In this document: in pieces, positions 54,050-63,190 of the stretch
Layout: every line of letters begins with the position of its first letter
Position numbering within the stretch: the stretch's first letter is position 1
NCBI GenBank assembly: GCA_945868575.1
Contig: CAMBMH010000001.1
Location: 1 to 64,000, forward strand
Reading direction: 5' to 3'
Source: Singulisphaera sp. GP187
GTDB lineage: Bacteria; Planctomycetota; Planctomycetia; Gemmatales; Gemmataceae
DNA length: 64,000 nucleotides
Program-made: the position numbers and the translations under genes
The notes under the pieces: generated by a model
The model's input: the letters and a program-made list of their open reading frames with translations, nothing else
Database searches by the model: none
Told to the model about the DNA's origin: nothing

Positions 54050-56101
54050 ATGGCAGCCTCGAAAACCTTTTCCGATGACAAATCCCCAACGATCACCGGG
54101 GCGGTTATGGAATGGCAATCGGGCCCCGGTCGCACATTCCGATTTGCGGTGACTGAGGATGGCCTTATAGTCGGGTCGGCCCCGGGTGCGGATATTCGTT
54201 TGGGCCAAAAAGACCCACCACTCCTTGCCTCATTTCGTTTGTGCGCTGGCAAAAGTGGCGAGGAAAACCAACTTCACTATCGCATATTAGCTCCGCATTG
54301 CCCCTTGCTTGTAAATGGGCAGCCGGGCAAAATCCAATCAGACCTCAAGGCCAGGGATCGGATAGAGATTGCCGGTTATGTGGGCCTGGTCCTCCAAATC
54401 CAGGGGGCTCCCCTAGCCCCACTTTCCGAACGAATTGGCGCTCCGGAACTTGTTGAATATGCCAAAGCTTTGGAAGCGCACGCAGCCCTGGTAGATCAGT
54501 GGCATAAATCCCTTGAAGAGCGTCAGGAAGACCTGGAAAAGCGCGAATTGGAACTGCAGAAGTTCCTTCAGGAAGTTATCCAACGAAACGAAGCCGGTCC
54601 GGAAAAGGAATGGCCTGAGGTTACCGGGGAAACACATTCCGATGTGGCACCTACTGCCAACCAAATTTCGCAAGGCCAACCCTATGACTTTGTTCCGGAT
54701 AAAAATCCTGATAGTAAACCGCTCTCATTGATGGATTCCGGACCCGAAGCCCTTTCCAACTGGGATAAAGAAGGGGATTCGTGGGATTTTCTTACCCACC
54801 CGGAAATAGACTTGGCGGTTGCGCAAATAGAGACATCGGCCCAGTATTGGCCTCCTGCGGAGGAGGCTGAATTTTCCGGGGAAACCAGCCCAACAATTGA
54901 TCCAATTCCGCTTCTTGAACCAGAATCCACGCCCTCCTTTATTGCAAGAGATGCGGAGGCGATCCCTTATTGTCCAGATTTTGCTCCGTTAATCGGCATA
55001 CTAACCGCGGAGTCAATCGATGAGAATTCGGCTGTTGATGCGGAAATAACCCCGAACTTACAAGAAAAAAACCAAACCCTTCGGCCCATTCAGGATGAGT
55101 TGGACAAAAATCACCAAGTTAAAGAGGAATGGGAGCAAAATGCATTTTCTCCCCAAGCAATATTGAATACCGCCCCATTATTGGACCCGGTCGAACTGGA
55201 AGAAAGCGCCGATTCCAATTTGTCTGGTATTGAAGGTGAAGCTTTTTCTGAAATCAAGGCCACCGAATTCCCCAGGACAATTGAGGAGATATCCCGGGAA
55301 CTTGGGAAAAATCACCAAAATCCGATCACTAAATCGCTAAATCATGAAAGCCTTGATCCTGAGGAGGATTGCCGCGTGCAATCACCCCCGGAATCCTGGA
55401 CATTTCCCCTAGGGGAATACATTTGCTCAAAAGATTTAAATAGTGATGGCCCAGTTGAGGCTATTCATATTTCCGGTGCGCCAAAAGTTTTTGTGGAAGC
55501 CATTTCCCCGGAGGATCCTGTCGGAGGACATACCCCGTGGGAGCATGAAAATCTTCCCCGTGAAATGGAAAGACAACAAGCCAATGAAAGGGATTTTCGG
55601 GTTTGGGAAATCCCCCAAGGGCCAGGATTAATGGCTTTGGAACTCCCTCCCGTTCTTGGAATATGGTATCGGCTTTTCCTCCAAACTGTTTTGGGTATCC
55701 GGGCTTTGCATTCCGCGGGAAGAAGTCTTGGGGGCAGGTCCCAACAACAAGGCCTGGATTGGGCAACATTGGAACCTTCCGGCCTGGTGAAACTCTATGG
55801 TCCTGGAAATCCCGGGAATAATCAGGCTGCCGACTTACAGCGAGTGGGACATTTAGCCCAAAATCTATGGAATAAGGCTTTTGGACAAAACGCACCACAG
55901 CCTGAATTTATTAAAGATCTTTTGGCAAGATTAATAGGCCAAGGTGGAACATCCTCACCAATGGAAAGTTTGGACCAACTTGCCGTGGAACTGGATCGTG
56001 TTGGCTTGAGAATCAGGGCCAATCCCTATGCATGGGCTGCATTGCTTCAAAAGACATTTCCAGGCTGGACATCACCTCCAACCAAGCGGATTTCTGCCTG
56101 A
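54050..56101 (+). CDS. FHA-like/pseudokinase-like scaffold protein
   Basis: 683 residues. Residues 20-115 resemble an FHA domain: GLIVGSAPGADIRL, LLVNGQPG and LKARDRIEIAGYVGLVL. It keeps the VNG strand but lacks the canonical GR-S arrangement. A coiled coil follows (about 140-185, SLEERQEDLEKRELELQKF), then about 330 acidic, low-complexity residues. The last 150 residues look like the C-lobe of a Ser/Thr kinase without catalytic motifs: FLQTVLGIRALHSAGRSLGG, LEPSGLVKLYGPG, DLQRVGHLAQNLW and ARLIGQGG. No HRD, DFG or ATP lysine, so likely a non-catalytic binding protein. Cytosolic. Confidence 0.68.
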   Translation: MAASKTFSDDKSPTITGAVMEWQSGPGRTFRFAVTEDGLIVGSAPGADIRLGQKDPPLLASFRLCAGKSGEENQLHYRILAPHCPLLVNGQPGKIQSDLKARDRIEIAGYVGLVLQIQGAPLAPLSERIGAPELVEYAKALEAHAALVDQWHKSLEERQEDLEKRELELQKFLQEVIQRNEAGPEKEWPEVTGETHSDVAPTANQISQGQPYDFVPDKNPDSKPLSLMDSGPEALSNWDKEGDSWDFLTHPEIDLAVAQIETSAQYWPPAEEAEFSGETSPTIDPIPLLEPESTPSFIARDAEAIPYCPDFAPLIGILTAESIDENSAVDAEITPNLQEKNQTLRPIQDELDKNHQVKEEWEQNAFSPQAILNTAPLLDPVELEESADSNLSGIEGEAFSEIKATEFPRTIEEISRELGKNHQNPITKSLNHESLDPEEDCRVQSPPESWTFPLGEYICSKDLNSDGPVEAIHISGAPKVFVEAISPEDPVGGHTPWEHENLPREMERQQANERDFRVWEIPQGPGLMALELPPVLGIWYRLFLQTVLGIRALHSAGRSLGGRSQQQGLDWATLEPSGLVKLYGPGNPGNNQAADLQRVGHLAQNLWNKAFGQNAPQPEFIKDLLARLIGQGGTSSPMESLDQLAVELDRVGLRIRANPYAWAALLQKTFPGWTSPPTKRISA

Positions 56102-56122
56102 AATCGGTCACGCAAAGTGTGA

Positions 56123-56902
56123 TTATTCCAATGGAATGAAGACCCGTGAAATGCTTTCTGCCAGGCAGGTATCCTGGTTAATTCCAACCAGCGCACCACA
56201 AAGGACAATATTCCCGCGTGCAAGATCGTATGGGTGCTGGACACCGGTCAACACGGTTGGAAGTATGGACTCGTATTTTCGTCCAAGAACTCCCTTGGAA
56301 GGACCCGACATTCCAACATCCGTTTGAAAAGCCGTTCCTTTGGGCAAAATCCCCTCGTCGGCGGTGACAACATGCGTGTGTGTGCCCAATGCCGCCGCGA
56401 CCCTACCATCGAGCCAATGCCCCATAAGGATTTTTTCCCCGGTGGCTTCCGCATGGATGTCCACCAACCAGGGTCCATCTCCTGGGCCCTGAAGGATTTT
56501 GTCCAAGGCAACAAAGGGACAATCGACTGGTTTCGTAAAAGTTCTCCCCAAAACCGTGGCTATTCGCAACGGTTTGCCTGCGGGACTTTTGGCCTCTGCC
56601 CATCCCTTTCCCGGGGCTCCTGGGGGGAAATTGGCTGGACGGCAAATGGTCGTTTCGTTATCCAGGATTTTTGAGATTTCGCGCTTTCTGAGGGCGTGAT
56701 CCCCCAATGTGATCCCATCGACTCCACTATCGCGCAGTTTTCGAAACTGGGCTGGGGAAAGACCTGATCCGTTCGCCGAATTTTCCGCATTGACGACAAC
56801 CCAATCGACGCCAAGTTTCGTCCGGATTTTTCCAAGACGCCAAGCGATCAGATCGATCGTTTCCTGGCCCACAATATCACCCAGAAAAAGCAATACAGGC
56901 AA
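56123..56902 (-). CDS. YmdB-type metallophosphoesterase (TIGR00282 family)
   Basis: 259 residues from a TTG start with GGGGGG nearby. Family motifs: FLGDIVGQETID (metal Asp), VVNAENSANGSG, GDHALRK, the DIHAEAT segment and THTHVVTAD. In B. subtilis YmdB the third is GNH; here residue 68 is Asp in place of Asn, a metal-ligand position. The family is a phosphodiesterase linked to cyclic nucleotide cleavage and global regulation in Bacillus. Substrate here unknown. Confidence 0.88.
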   Translation of the reverse strand: MPVLLFLGDIVGQETIDLIAWRLGKIRTKLGVDWVVVNAENSANGSGLSPAQFRKLRDSGVDGITLGDHALRKREISKILDNETTICRPANFPPGAPGKGWAEAKSPAGKPLRIATVLGRTFTKPVDCPFVALDKILQGPGDGPWLVDIHAEATGEKILMGHWLDGRVAAALGTHTHVVTADEGILPKGTAFQTDVGMSGPSKGVLGRKYESILPTVLTGVQHPYDLARGNIVLCGALVGINQDTCLAESISRVFIPLE

Positions 56903-56943
56903 AGTAAACCCCCCAGTATTGGAGCGGGTTGCATAATGAGCAT

Positions 56944-56971
56944 AAAAAAACCGGCCCGGAAAACCGGCCGG
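56944..56971 (-). terminator. rho-independent terminator after the small secreted protein gene
   Basis: CCGGCC/GGCCGG stem with a 9-base loop, followed on the minus strand by seven T. It lies 35 bases after the stop of the 139-aa secreted protein. Confidence 0.82.
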
Positions 56972-57004
56972 CTTGTTTGGTTCCCGAGGGAAATCCTATG
57001 AGCT

Positions 57005-57424
57005 CTAGTTCTTTCCGCCCGGCTTGTAGGACCGGTAATGGAAATAGGTCCTGAGAGTATTCACTCCAGGCATATCCTTTTCCTTGGGAAAGTCGCTGTA
57101 TCCAATAACGCGATTACCCATCAATTGGGTACCGCTGGTGCTCTGATTGAACACGCTGGAAAGATTTTGAGTCGCGTTTGAGGTGTTCAGAAACTGCCAC
57201 CCACCAACGCGTAAATTGCTTGTGTCCACGGCTTTAGGCGTGGCAACATTGTTAGGCGCAAAAAGCTGCTGATCCGGTCGAGACGACGAGGTCGAGGACA
57301 GCTTGCCGCCTGTATTCTGGCCAACACCGCTAAAAAGATTAGCGATATTGAATTGCGCACTAGCCTTGCCAGATGGCAAAACCAGAAGCGCCAGGGCTGC
57401 TACATATAGCCCAATTCGGTACAT
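57005..57424 (-). CDS. small secreted protein of unknown function
   Basis: 139 residues from the ATG at 57424 with GGGGGG about 5 bases upstream. Clean signal peptide (YRIGLYVAALALLVLPSGKASA). The mature part is Ser/Thr/Asn-rich with NIANLFSGVGQ at the start, then LRVGGWQFLNTSNATQNLSSVF, ending in basic RTYFHYRSYKPGGKN. No known domain. Ends at its own terminator; likely monocistronic. Confidence 0.75.
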   Translation of the reverse strand: MYRIGLYVAALALLVLPSGKASAQFNIANLFSGVGQNTGGKLSSTSSSRPDQQLFAPNNVATPKAVDTSNLRVGGWQFLNTSNATQNLSSVFNQSTSGTQLMGNRVIGYSDFPKEKDMPGVNTLRTYFHYRSYKPGGKN

Positions 57425-57583
57425 AAATCCCCCCATTTCCAAGACCTAACCCACGGTCTCGAGAAGGGTCTATGCCAAGACCTGCTCGCCATGTCAACAA
57501 AATAACCAGGATTTTTTCCAAAAGGTGCAAATCCATCACAATTGGGCGAAAATTGCAAAAATTGGAATTAGACCAATCTGTGT

Positions 57584-58627
57584 TTACCCCAAGGTAAGCA
57601 ATCCGGCCGTTTCTGTTTGTCCCGTCATCAGGTTGAAGTTTTGCACAGCAACCCCACTGGCCCCTCGAACCAGGTTGTCAATGGTAGCGAGGACAACAAT
57701 CCTGTCTTCAAATGAGATCGGGTGCAAATCGGCAAAGTTGCTGTGGGCAGTGAATTTGGTTGCGGGGAGGTGTTCCACCACCCTCACAAACGGGTTGCCC
57801 CGGTAATAGTCCTGGAACGCCTCTCGAAGATTTTTGGTGGAAAGACCCTTTTCCATTGGTGTGGCGTAGATCGTCGAAAAAATCCCACGATCCATAGGCG
57901 TGAGGTGGGGGCTGAAAAAGACCGAGACCGGGATTCCTCCCACATCCGACAAAACCTGTTCCATTTCAGGAGTGTGGCGATGAATTCCCGTTTGGTATGC
58001 GGAAAAGTTTTCATTGCATTCGGGGTAAAGCGTTCCCAATTTGGGTGTGCGGCCCGCGCCTGAAACCCCGCTTTTGGAATCGGCAATAATGGATTTGGGA
58101 TCAATCCATCCTTTTTGTATCAGGGGCATCAGGCCAAGTTGAACACTTTGTGGATAGCAACCAGGGTTGGCAACGATTCGGGCCGTTTTGATTTTTTCCC
58201 TGTAAACCTCGGGCAGGCCATAAACGGCCTCCGCCAATAAATCAGGATAATGATGATCCTCCTTATACCATTTTTTGTGGGCCTCGGGAGTCCTTAAACG
58301 AAAATCTGCGCTCAAATCAACCGCCCTGATTCCATTAGCGACCAAATCGGCCACAGCTTCCTGGCTGGCACCATGGGGAAGACAGCCAAAGGCCACCTCC
58401 ACACCAAGATCCTTAAGCATTGTGGAATCAAAAGGCGCACACGGAATGTCCAAAAGGCCAGTGAATTGCGGATGGAGTTGGCTGAAACGGGGTGATTCAT
58501 CCTGGCGCGAGGTGGCGGCTACAATTTCGGCACCCGGATGCCTGAGGAGAATCCTTGCCAACTCCGCGGCTGTGTAACCCGAAGCTCCAAGAATTGCAAC
58601 TTTTACCCGCTTATTCATTCCTGCCAT
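57584..58627 (-). CDS. argC: N-acetyl-gamma-glutamyl-phosphate reductase ArgC
   Basis: 347 residues. Third step of arginine synthesis. Rossmann motif ILGASGYTAAEL, nucleophile Cys in VANPGCYPQSV, SKSGVSGAGR and HRHTPEM with the base His. ATG at 58627 (GAGG about 8 bases upstream); MNKRV at 58618 is also possible. Stands alone with about 165 bases to the divergent amidase gene. Confidence 0.97.
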   Translation of the reverse strand: MAGMNKRVKVAILGASGYTAAELARILLRHPGAEIVAATSRQDESPRFSQLHPQFTGLLDIPCAPFDSTMLKDLGVEVAFGCLPHGASQEAVADLVANGIRAVDLSADFRLRTPEAHKKWYKEDHHYPDLLAEAVYGLPEVYREKIKTARIVANPGCYPQSVQLGLMPLIQKGWIDPKSIIADSKSGVSGAGRTPKLGTLYPECNENFSAYQTGIHRHTPEMEQVLSDVGGIPVSVFFSPHLTPMDRGIFSTIYATPMEKGLSTKNLREAFQDYYRGNPFVRVVEHLPATKFTAHSNFADLHPISFEDRIVVLATIDNLVRGASGVAVQNFNLMTGQTETAGLLTLG

Positions 58628-58710
58628 TTCCAGTCCTCGTTATTCTTGCACCATTTGCCCGCTTTTATGGCAAAATCACTCAAGAAAAAATCATTTACCA
58701 ATGACTTATC

Positions 58711-58746
58711 CTGAGATCGTATTCTGAGATCGTGATCGTATTCTGG
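58711..58746. repeat. short tandem repeat upstream of the amidase gene
   Basis: Three GATCGT units and two copies of ATCGTATTCTG within 36 bases of the argC-amidase intergenic region, about 50-85 bases before the amidase start. Could be slippage or an operator for a DNA-binding protein. Confidence 0.4.
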
Positions 58747-58795
58747 CCTTCAGGGCTGATTTTATGATTTCCTTTTCCAGCCGGAGTATTTACCC

Positions 58796-60145
58796 ATGGG
58801 CATCCCAACTTTAAATGATGCCCCCTGGCAGGAAACACTTAAAATTAGCGAAACAACCTCATTATCCTGGGAAAACTTTATTGGTGATCAACTGGACCAC
58901 ATTCGGTCCAAGGAACCTTTTCTGCAAGCCTGGGCGCACCTCGATGCGGAGGGGGCCCTCCTTCGAGCCCGCCAAATCGACCACATTCCAACCCAAAATG
59001 GTTTCCCCCTTTTGGGCATGCCGATTGGAATCAAGGACATCTTTGACTTGAAGGGTTTTCCCACCCGGGCAGGAATTGATGCCTGGACAGACTTGCCTGC
59101 CTTGGCCGATGCCCCGTTGGTTGCCCGCCTGAAACAAGCCGGGGCAATTGTTTTAGGCAAGACGGTAACAACGCCTTTGGCTTGTTTCGATCCACCTCCC
59201 ACACGCAACCCATGGAACACCAGCCACACACCCGGCGGATCCAGTTCCGGATCCGCAGTTGCCCTTGCCGCATCTCAGGTTGCTGGGGCACTGGGAAGCC
59301 AAACTGGGGGTTCCCTGTGCCGACCCGCATCCTATTGCGGGGTTTGTGCCATGAAGCCTACCTTTGGCCTTTTGCCAACGGGTGGAATGTTACCTGTCTG
59401 CACGGAACTTGACCACCCTGGCCCGATGGCCCGAAACCTGGAGGATTTGTCGCTACTTTTTGAGGTCTTAACCGGACAAACCCGGAACCACCAAAACAAT
59501 AAACGACCAGCTCCCAAGAATTGCGATTTTCAAAATGGCTCCGAACCAACTTTGAAGCTGGGAATCCCTTTGGGAATATTTGTTACCGAGACTGCTGGTC
59601 CGCTTCGGGACTTTTTCCTTTGCCATATCCGGCGGCTTGGGCTAACGGGGATTCTATTCGAGGATGTGGAGCTTCCACCAGACTTTGCCTCGCTGTTTAT
59701 GGCCCATTACACACTCATGGCCCGGGGAGCATTTCTCACCCATAAAGACCGATTCGAAAAAGAACCGCATATGTTTCCGCCAAAGGTATCCGGGTTGATT
59801 TTGGATGGGGAAAAACTTCACTCCAAGGAAATTGATGAGGCTCGTTTGATCGCTTTTCGGCTAATGCAAAAACTGATCCGCCTGATTGACCAACAGGATG
59901 CCTGGATCCTTCCGGGCTTCCATGAGTTTCCCCCCGGAACGGAATCAACTGGGGTACCCAGGTTTCACGCCCCCTGGAGCTTTCTTGGCTGGCCTGAAAT
60001 CTCGTTTGGGGTAGAAGTTGCAACCAATGGACTTCCACTTGCACTTCAAGTGGTGGGGCGCCCACACGGCGATTCGGCACTCTTGAAAATTGCCCGAAGG
60101 CTCTCCCAAATCCTGGGTCGGCCAAAACTACCACCAAATATTTAA
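58796..60145 (+). CDS. amidase signature family enzyme
   Basis: 449 residues. Ser-cisSer-Lys triad region: Lys in PIGIKDIFD, and the Gly/Ser-rich signature PGGSSSGSAVALA with the catalytic serines further on in SQTGGSLCRPASYCG. Ends with LPLALQVVGRPHGD. May hydrolyse an amide or act in a biosynthetic pathway; not part of GatA, because gatB/gatC are not near and the sequence is shorter. ATG with GGAG upstream. Its stop is next to the convergent ribD stop. Confidence 0.88.
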   Translation: MGIPTLNDAPWQETLKISETTSLSWENFIGDQLDHIRSKEPFLQAWAHLDAEGALLRARQIDHIPTQNGFPLLGMPIGIKDIFDLKGFPTRAGIDAWTDLPALADAPLVARLKQAGAIVLGKTVTTPLACFDPPPTRNPWNTSHTPGGSSSGSAVALAASQVAGALGSQTGGSLCRPASYCGVCAMKPTFGLLPTGGMLPVCTELDHPGPMARNLEDLSLLFEVLTGQTRNHQNNKRPAPKNCDFQNGSEPTLKLGIPLGIFVTETAGPLRDFFLCHIRRLGLTGILFEDVELPPDFASLFMAHYTLMARGAFLTHKDRFEKEPHMFPPKVSGLILDGEKLHSKEIDEARLIAFRLMQKLIRLIDQQDAWILPGFHEFPPGTESTGVPRFHAPWSFLGWPEISFGVEVATNGLPLALQVVGRPHGDSALLKIARRLSQILGRPKLPPNI

Positions 60146-61219
60146 CTAAGGTTCAACAAGGTAACGGAGTCGGATGTCAGGCCCGCATATTTGGCCTTCC
60201 ATAAGCCGGAGCATCCGGGCATAGAGCATCTTTGTGATTCCAGGGTCCCCCACTGGGCCCGGGGCGGCCAATCCCCCCAAAATTTTTGGCGCTACGAACA
60301 AGTGGACCTCGTTGACCAATCCCACGGCAAAAGCAGATCCAAGGATGCCACCCCCGCCCTCTATTAGGATTTCCGTCCAACCCCTACTTTGGGCAATTTC
60401 AACAAGCACATTGAGTCCGTCTTCCGCCTCAACAACCTCGACCCCTTTTGAACGCCAACCCTGCTTCCAATGTTTGGGTGCCTTGGGATTTGTAATCAAA
60501 ATGACCTGGCCTTCGAGCACCGATTGCGCCAGGTTGCAAGAAGAAGGGGTCCGCCCCTTACGATCCAAAAGGATCCTTACTGGGGTGCGATTACCCCAGG
60601 GACGCGGATTGAGCATGGGATCATCCGCCAAAACGGTACCGCTCCCAACCACAATTGCATCCATGCCTCCGCGAAGTCGATGAACCCAGGCCCTGCTCTC
60701 AACCCCGGAAATCCACCTGGAATCGCCTGATATTGACGCGATTTTTCCATCGGCGGACATGGCCCATTTGGCATGGACCCAAGGACGGCCTGTCTTCATT
60801 CGCCAGGCAAAAGGACGAATCAGGTCCAGGCAGGTCTCTTCCTCCACCCCAAGGGACACCTCAACACCCGCATTTTTCAATAGGTCGATCCCTTTCCCCG
60901 CAACAAGGGGATTAGGATCCAATGTGCCTATTACCACCCGGGAAACCCCTGCATCAACAAGAGCCTGGGCGCAGGGGCCCGTCCGCCCCTTGTGAGAACA
61001 GGGTTCCAGGGTGACATATGCAGTGGTGCCCCTGAGTGCTCCCTCCAAGCCTTTCAGGGCCACCTTCTCGGCGTGGGAGGAACCAACCCCGTTGTGATAC
61101 CCTTCGCTTATCCATTGGCTATTGCGAACCAAAACCGCCCCAACCATGGGATTGGGAGCGGCCCTTCCCCAACCTTTTTTTGCAAGCGCCACGGCATGAA
61201 GCATCCAGGAACTGTCCAC
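60146..61219 (-). CDS. ribD: bifunctional riboflavin synthesis protein RibD
   Basis: Deaminase-reductase of riboflavin synthesis. The frame is open to an ATG at 61384, but that start is only 14 bases from the divergent asd start, and its first 55 residues do not look like RibD. GTG at 61219 gives 357 residues, family length. N-terminal deaminase: zinc site HAE in SSHAEKVAL and PCSHKGRTGPC with two Cys. C-terminal reductase: WAMSADGKIA, ISG motif, DDPMLNPR and ILIEGGGGIL. The start remains uncertain. Confidence 0.9.
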   Translation of the reverse strand: MDSSWMLHAVALAKKGWGRAAPNPMVGAVLVRNSQWISEGYHNGVGSSHAEKVALKGLEGALRGTTAYVTLEPCSHKGRTGPCAQALVDAGVSRVVIGTLDPNPLVAGKGIDLLKNAGVEVSLGVEEETCLDLIRPFAWRMKTGRPWVHAKWAMSADGKIASISGDSRWISGVESRAWVHRLRGGMDAIVVGSGTVLADDPMLNPRPWGNRTPVRILLDRKGRTPSSCNLAQSVLEGQVILITNPKAPKHWKQGWRSKGVEVVEAEDGLNVLVEIAQSRGWTEILIEGGGGILGSAFAVGLVNEVHLFVAPKILGGLAAPGPVGDPGITKMLYARMLRLMEGQICGPDIRLRYLVEP

Positions 61220-61398
61220 ACCCTGCTGATCGGGTGAAAATCCATTCGGTTTTTGGTAGTTCAAATCGGCCAAGGGGCCCCCTTGGAAAAAATGGGGTGA
61301 GGCCTTTTGGGAAGACCGTGCAGGTTGGGATATTAAAGCCGCTTCCCATAAGATTATCAGTTCAAAACGAGGGAGACCCCTCATAAGGAGCGTGGATC

Positions 61399-62424
61399 GT
61401 GGTGAAGGTGGCGGTTGTGGGTGCGACCGGGGCGGTCGGCGAAGTCATGCGTCAGGTGCTGGACGAGCACAAGTTCCCCTATTCGGAAATCCGGTTCCTC
61501 GCATCCGAAAAAAGCGTCGGCAAATCCCTTTCCTTCCAGGGAAAAACTTATCAAATTCTCCCTATCGCTCCCGAGTCTTTCGAGGGGATCGATGTAGTTC
61601 TTTCCAGCACTCCCTCTTCGGTCAGTCTTGTTTCAAGTCCCATGGCTGCGGCCAAAGGGGCAATCGTTGTGGATAATTCGAGTGCCTGGCGAATGGATCC
61701 GGAGGTTCCGCTGGTGGTTCCCGAGGTGAATCCCCACCACCTCGATTCCATACCCAAAGGGATTGTGGCCAATCCCAACTGCAGCACCATCCAGATGCTT
61801 GTGGCACTCAAACCACTACACGATGCCGCCACCATCAAGCGGGTTATCGTTTCCACTTATCAGGCCTCCTCGGGCAAAGGAGCAAAGGGTCTCGAAGACC
61901 TTGATGGCCAGGTTGAAGCCATTGGCCGTGGGATTGCCGTTCCTGATGCCAAGGCCCACATCGCCCGCCTCGCCGGAAATGTCCTTGCCCATGACTGGAA
62001 ACTCGCGGAAGAAGGCTACTCCGAGGAGGAGTGGAAAATGGTCCGGGAAACCCAAAAGATTTTGGGTGTGCCTGACCTCCCTGTCTGCCCCACAACAGTT
62101 CGGGTTCCGGTCCGGACCGGCCACTCGGAATCGGTGAATGTGGAACTGGTTCATCCTTTAAGCCCGGAAAAGGCCAAGGAAATCCTTCGCAACGCACCCG
62201 GAATCATACTTTCCGATGAGCTCAAAGGAGACATTACCCCCCAGCCTCTTATGTGCGAAGGTCGCGATGAGGTTTTTGTTGGAAGGGTTCGGCGCGATCC
62301 GACTGTTGCCCACGGTTTAACACTTTGGGTGGTAGCGGACAATCTTCGAAAGGGTGCGGCCACCAACGCGGTGCAAATCGCCGAAACCCTGCTCAAGCGC
62401 GGTATAATCCCAATTAAGCGCTAA
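61399..62424 (+). CDS. asd: aspartate-semialdehyde dehydrogenase
   Basis: 341 residues, GTG start with AAGGAG nine bases upstream. Makes aspartate semialdehyde for Lys, Met and Thr. GATGAVGEVM binds NADP; active-site Cys in ANPNCSTIQM; His in RVPVRTGHSESV. Supplies DapL at 25 kb with upstream substrate. The truA gene starts 19 bases downstream. Confidence 0.97.
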   Translation: MVKVAVVGATGAVGEVMRQVLDEHKFPYSEIRFLASEKSVGKSLSFQGKTYQILPIAPESFEGIDVVLSSTPSSVSLVSSPMAAAKGAIVVDNSSAWRMDPEVPLVVPEVNPHHLDSIPKGIVANPNCSTIQMLVALKPLHDAATIKRVIVSTYQASSGKGAKGLEDLDGQVEAIGRGIAVPDAKAHIARLAGNVLAHDWKLAEEGYSEEEWKMVRETQKILGVPDLPVCPTTVRVPVRTGHSESVNVELVHPLSPEKAKEILRNAPGIILSDELKGDITPQPLMCEGRDEVFVGRVRRDPTVAHGLTLWVVADNLRKGAATNAVQIAETLLKRGIIPIKR

Positions 62425-62443
62425 GGCCTCGCTCGGGGCATTC

Positions 62444-63190
62444 ATGTATACGCGGGCAATCAAGTTCACGATCCAGTACGACGGAACCGATTTTGCGGGC
62501 TGGCAATGCCAGGAAGGCCACAGAACGGTCCAGCAGGTGATGCGCGAAGCCATCGCCCACCTGGGAGACCCGCGTGCCACACTCCTTGCGAGTGGCAGAA
62601 CTGACGCGGGCGTCCATGCCCTTGGGCAGGTGGTTGGCTACCGGTGCAATCTTTCCCATGAATTGGACACCATTCACAAAGCGGTCAACTACTATTTGCC
62701 TCCGGATGTACGAATCCTGAAAACCGAAGAGGCGCCTCTGGAATTCCGGGCGACCAGCGATGCAATTGGCAAGCTCTACCGATATGTGATACATAACGCA
62801 AGCTACATGGATGTAATAGGCAGACGCTACAGTGCGTGGGTCAAAGACAAGCTTGATCATGAACTCCTTCGGGAGGCGACACTTCCGATTTTGGGGACCC
62901 ATGATTTTGCCTGCTTTGAATCCGAGGGACCCAACCGGGCATCCAGCGTCCGGACAATGAAGCGCCTTGAGGTATTCCATGAGGGCCCCTGGATCAAAAT
63001 TGAGCTTGAGGCGGATGGATTTCTTTACAACATGGCAAGAGCCATAGTTGGAACCATGGTGAAGGTTGCCCGAAGGAAAATGCCGCTTTTGCAAGTGTCG
63101 CAGGCAATCGAAACCAAAGACAGGGAATTGGCGGGGCCCACCATGCCTGCCCATGGTTTATTTTTAGTGAGGGTCGATTACCCGACATGA
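62444..63190 (+). CDS. truA: tRNA pseudouridine(38-40) synthase TruA
   Basis: 248 residues, usual length. Catalytic Asp in SGRTDAGVHALGQV. QYDGTDFAGWQ and the C-terminal FLYNMARAIVGT match. ATG start; its stop overlaps the start of aroA as ATGA, so the two are translationally coupled. Confidence 0.96.
   Translation: MYTRAIKFTIQYDGTDFAGWQCQEGHRTVQQVMREAIAHLGDPRATLLASGRTDAGVHALGQVVGYRCNLSHELDTIHKAVNYYLPPDVRILKTEEAPLEFRATSDAIGKLYRYVIHNASYMDVIGRRYSAWVKDKLDHELLREATLPILGTHDFACFESEGPNRASSVRTMKRLEVFHEGPWIKIELEADGFLYNMARAIVGTMVKVARRKMPLLQVSQAIETKDRELAGPTMPAHGLFLVRVDYPT

Noticed and set aside
58628-58795. Riboswitch or attenuator in the argC-amidase gap
   Set aside because: Only short tandem repeats were found; no conserved aptamer-like structure could be drawn by eye.
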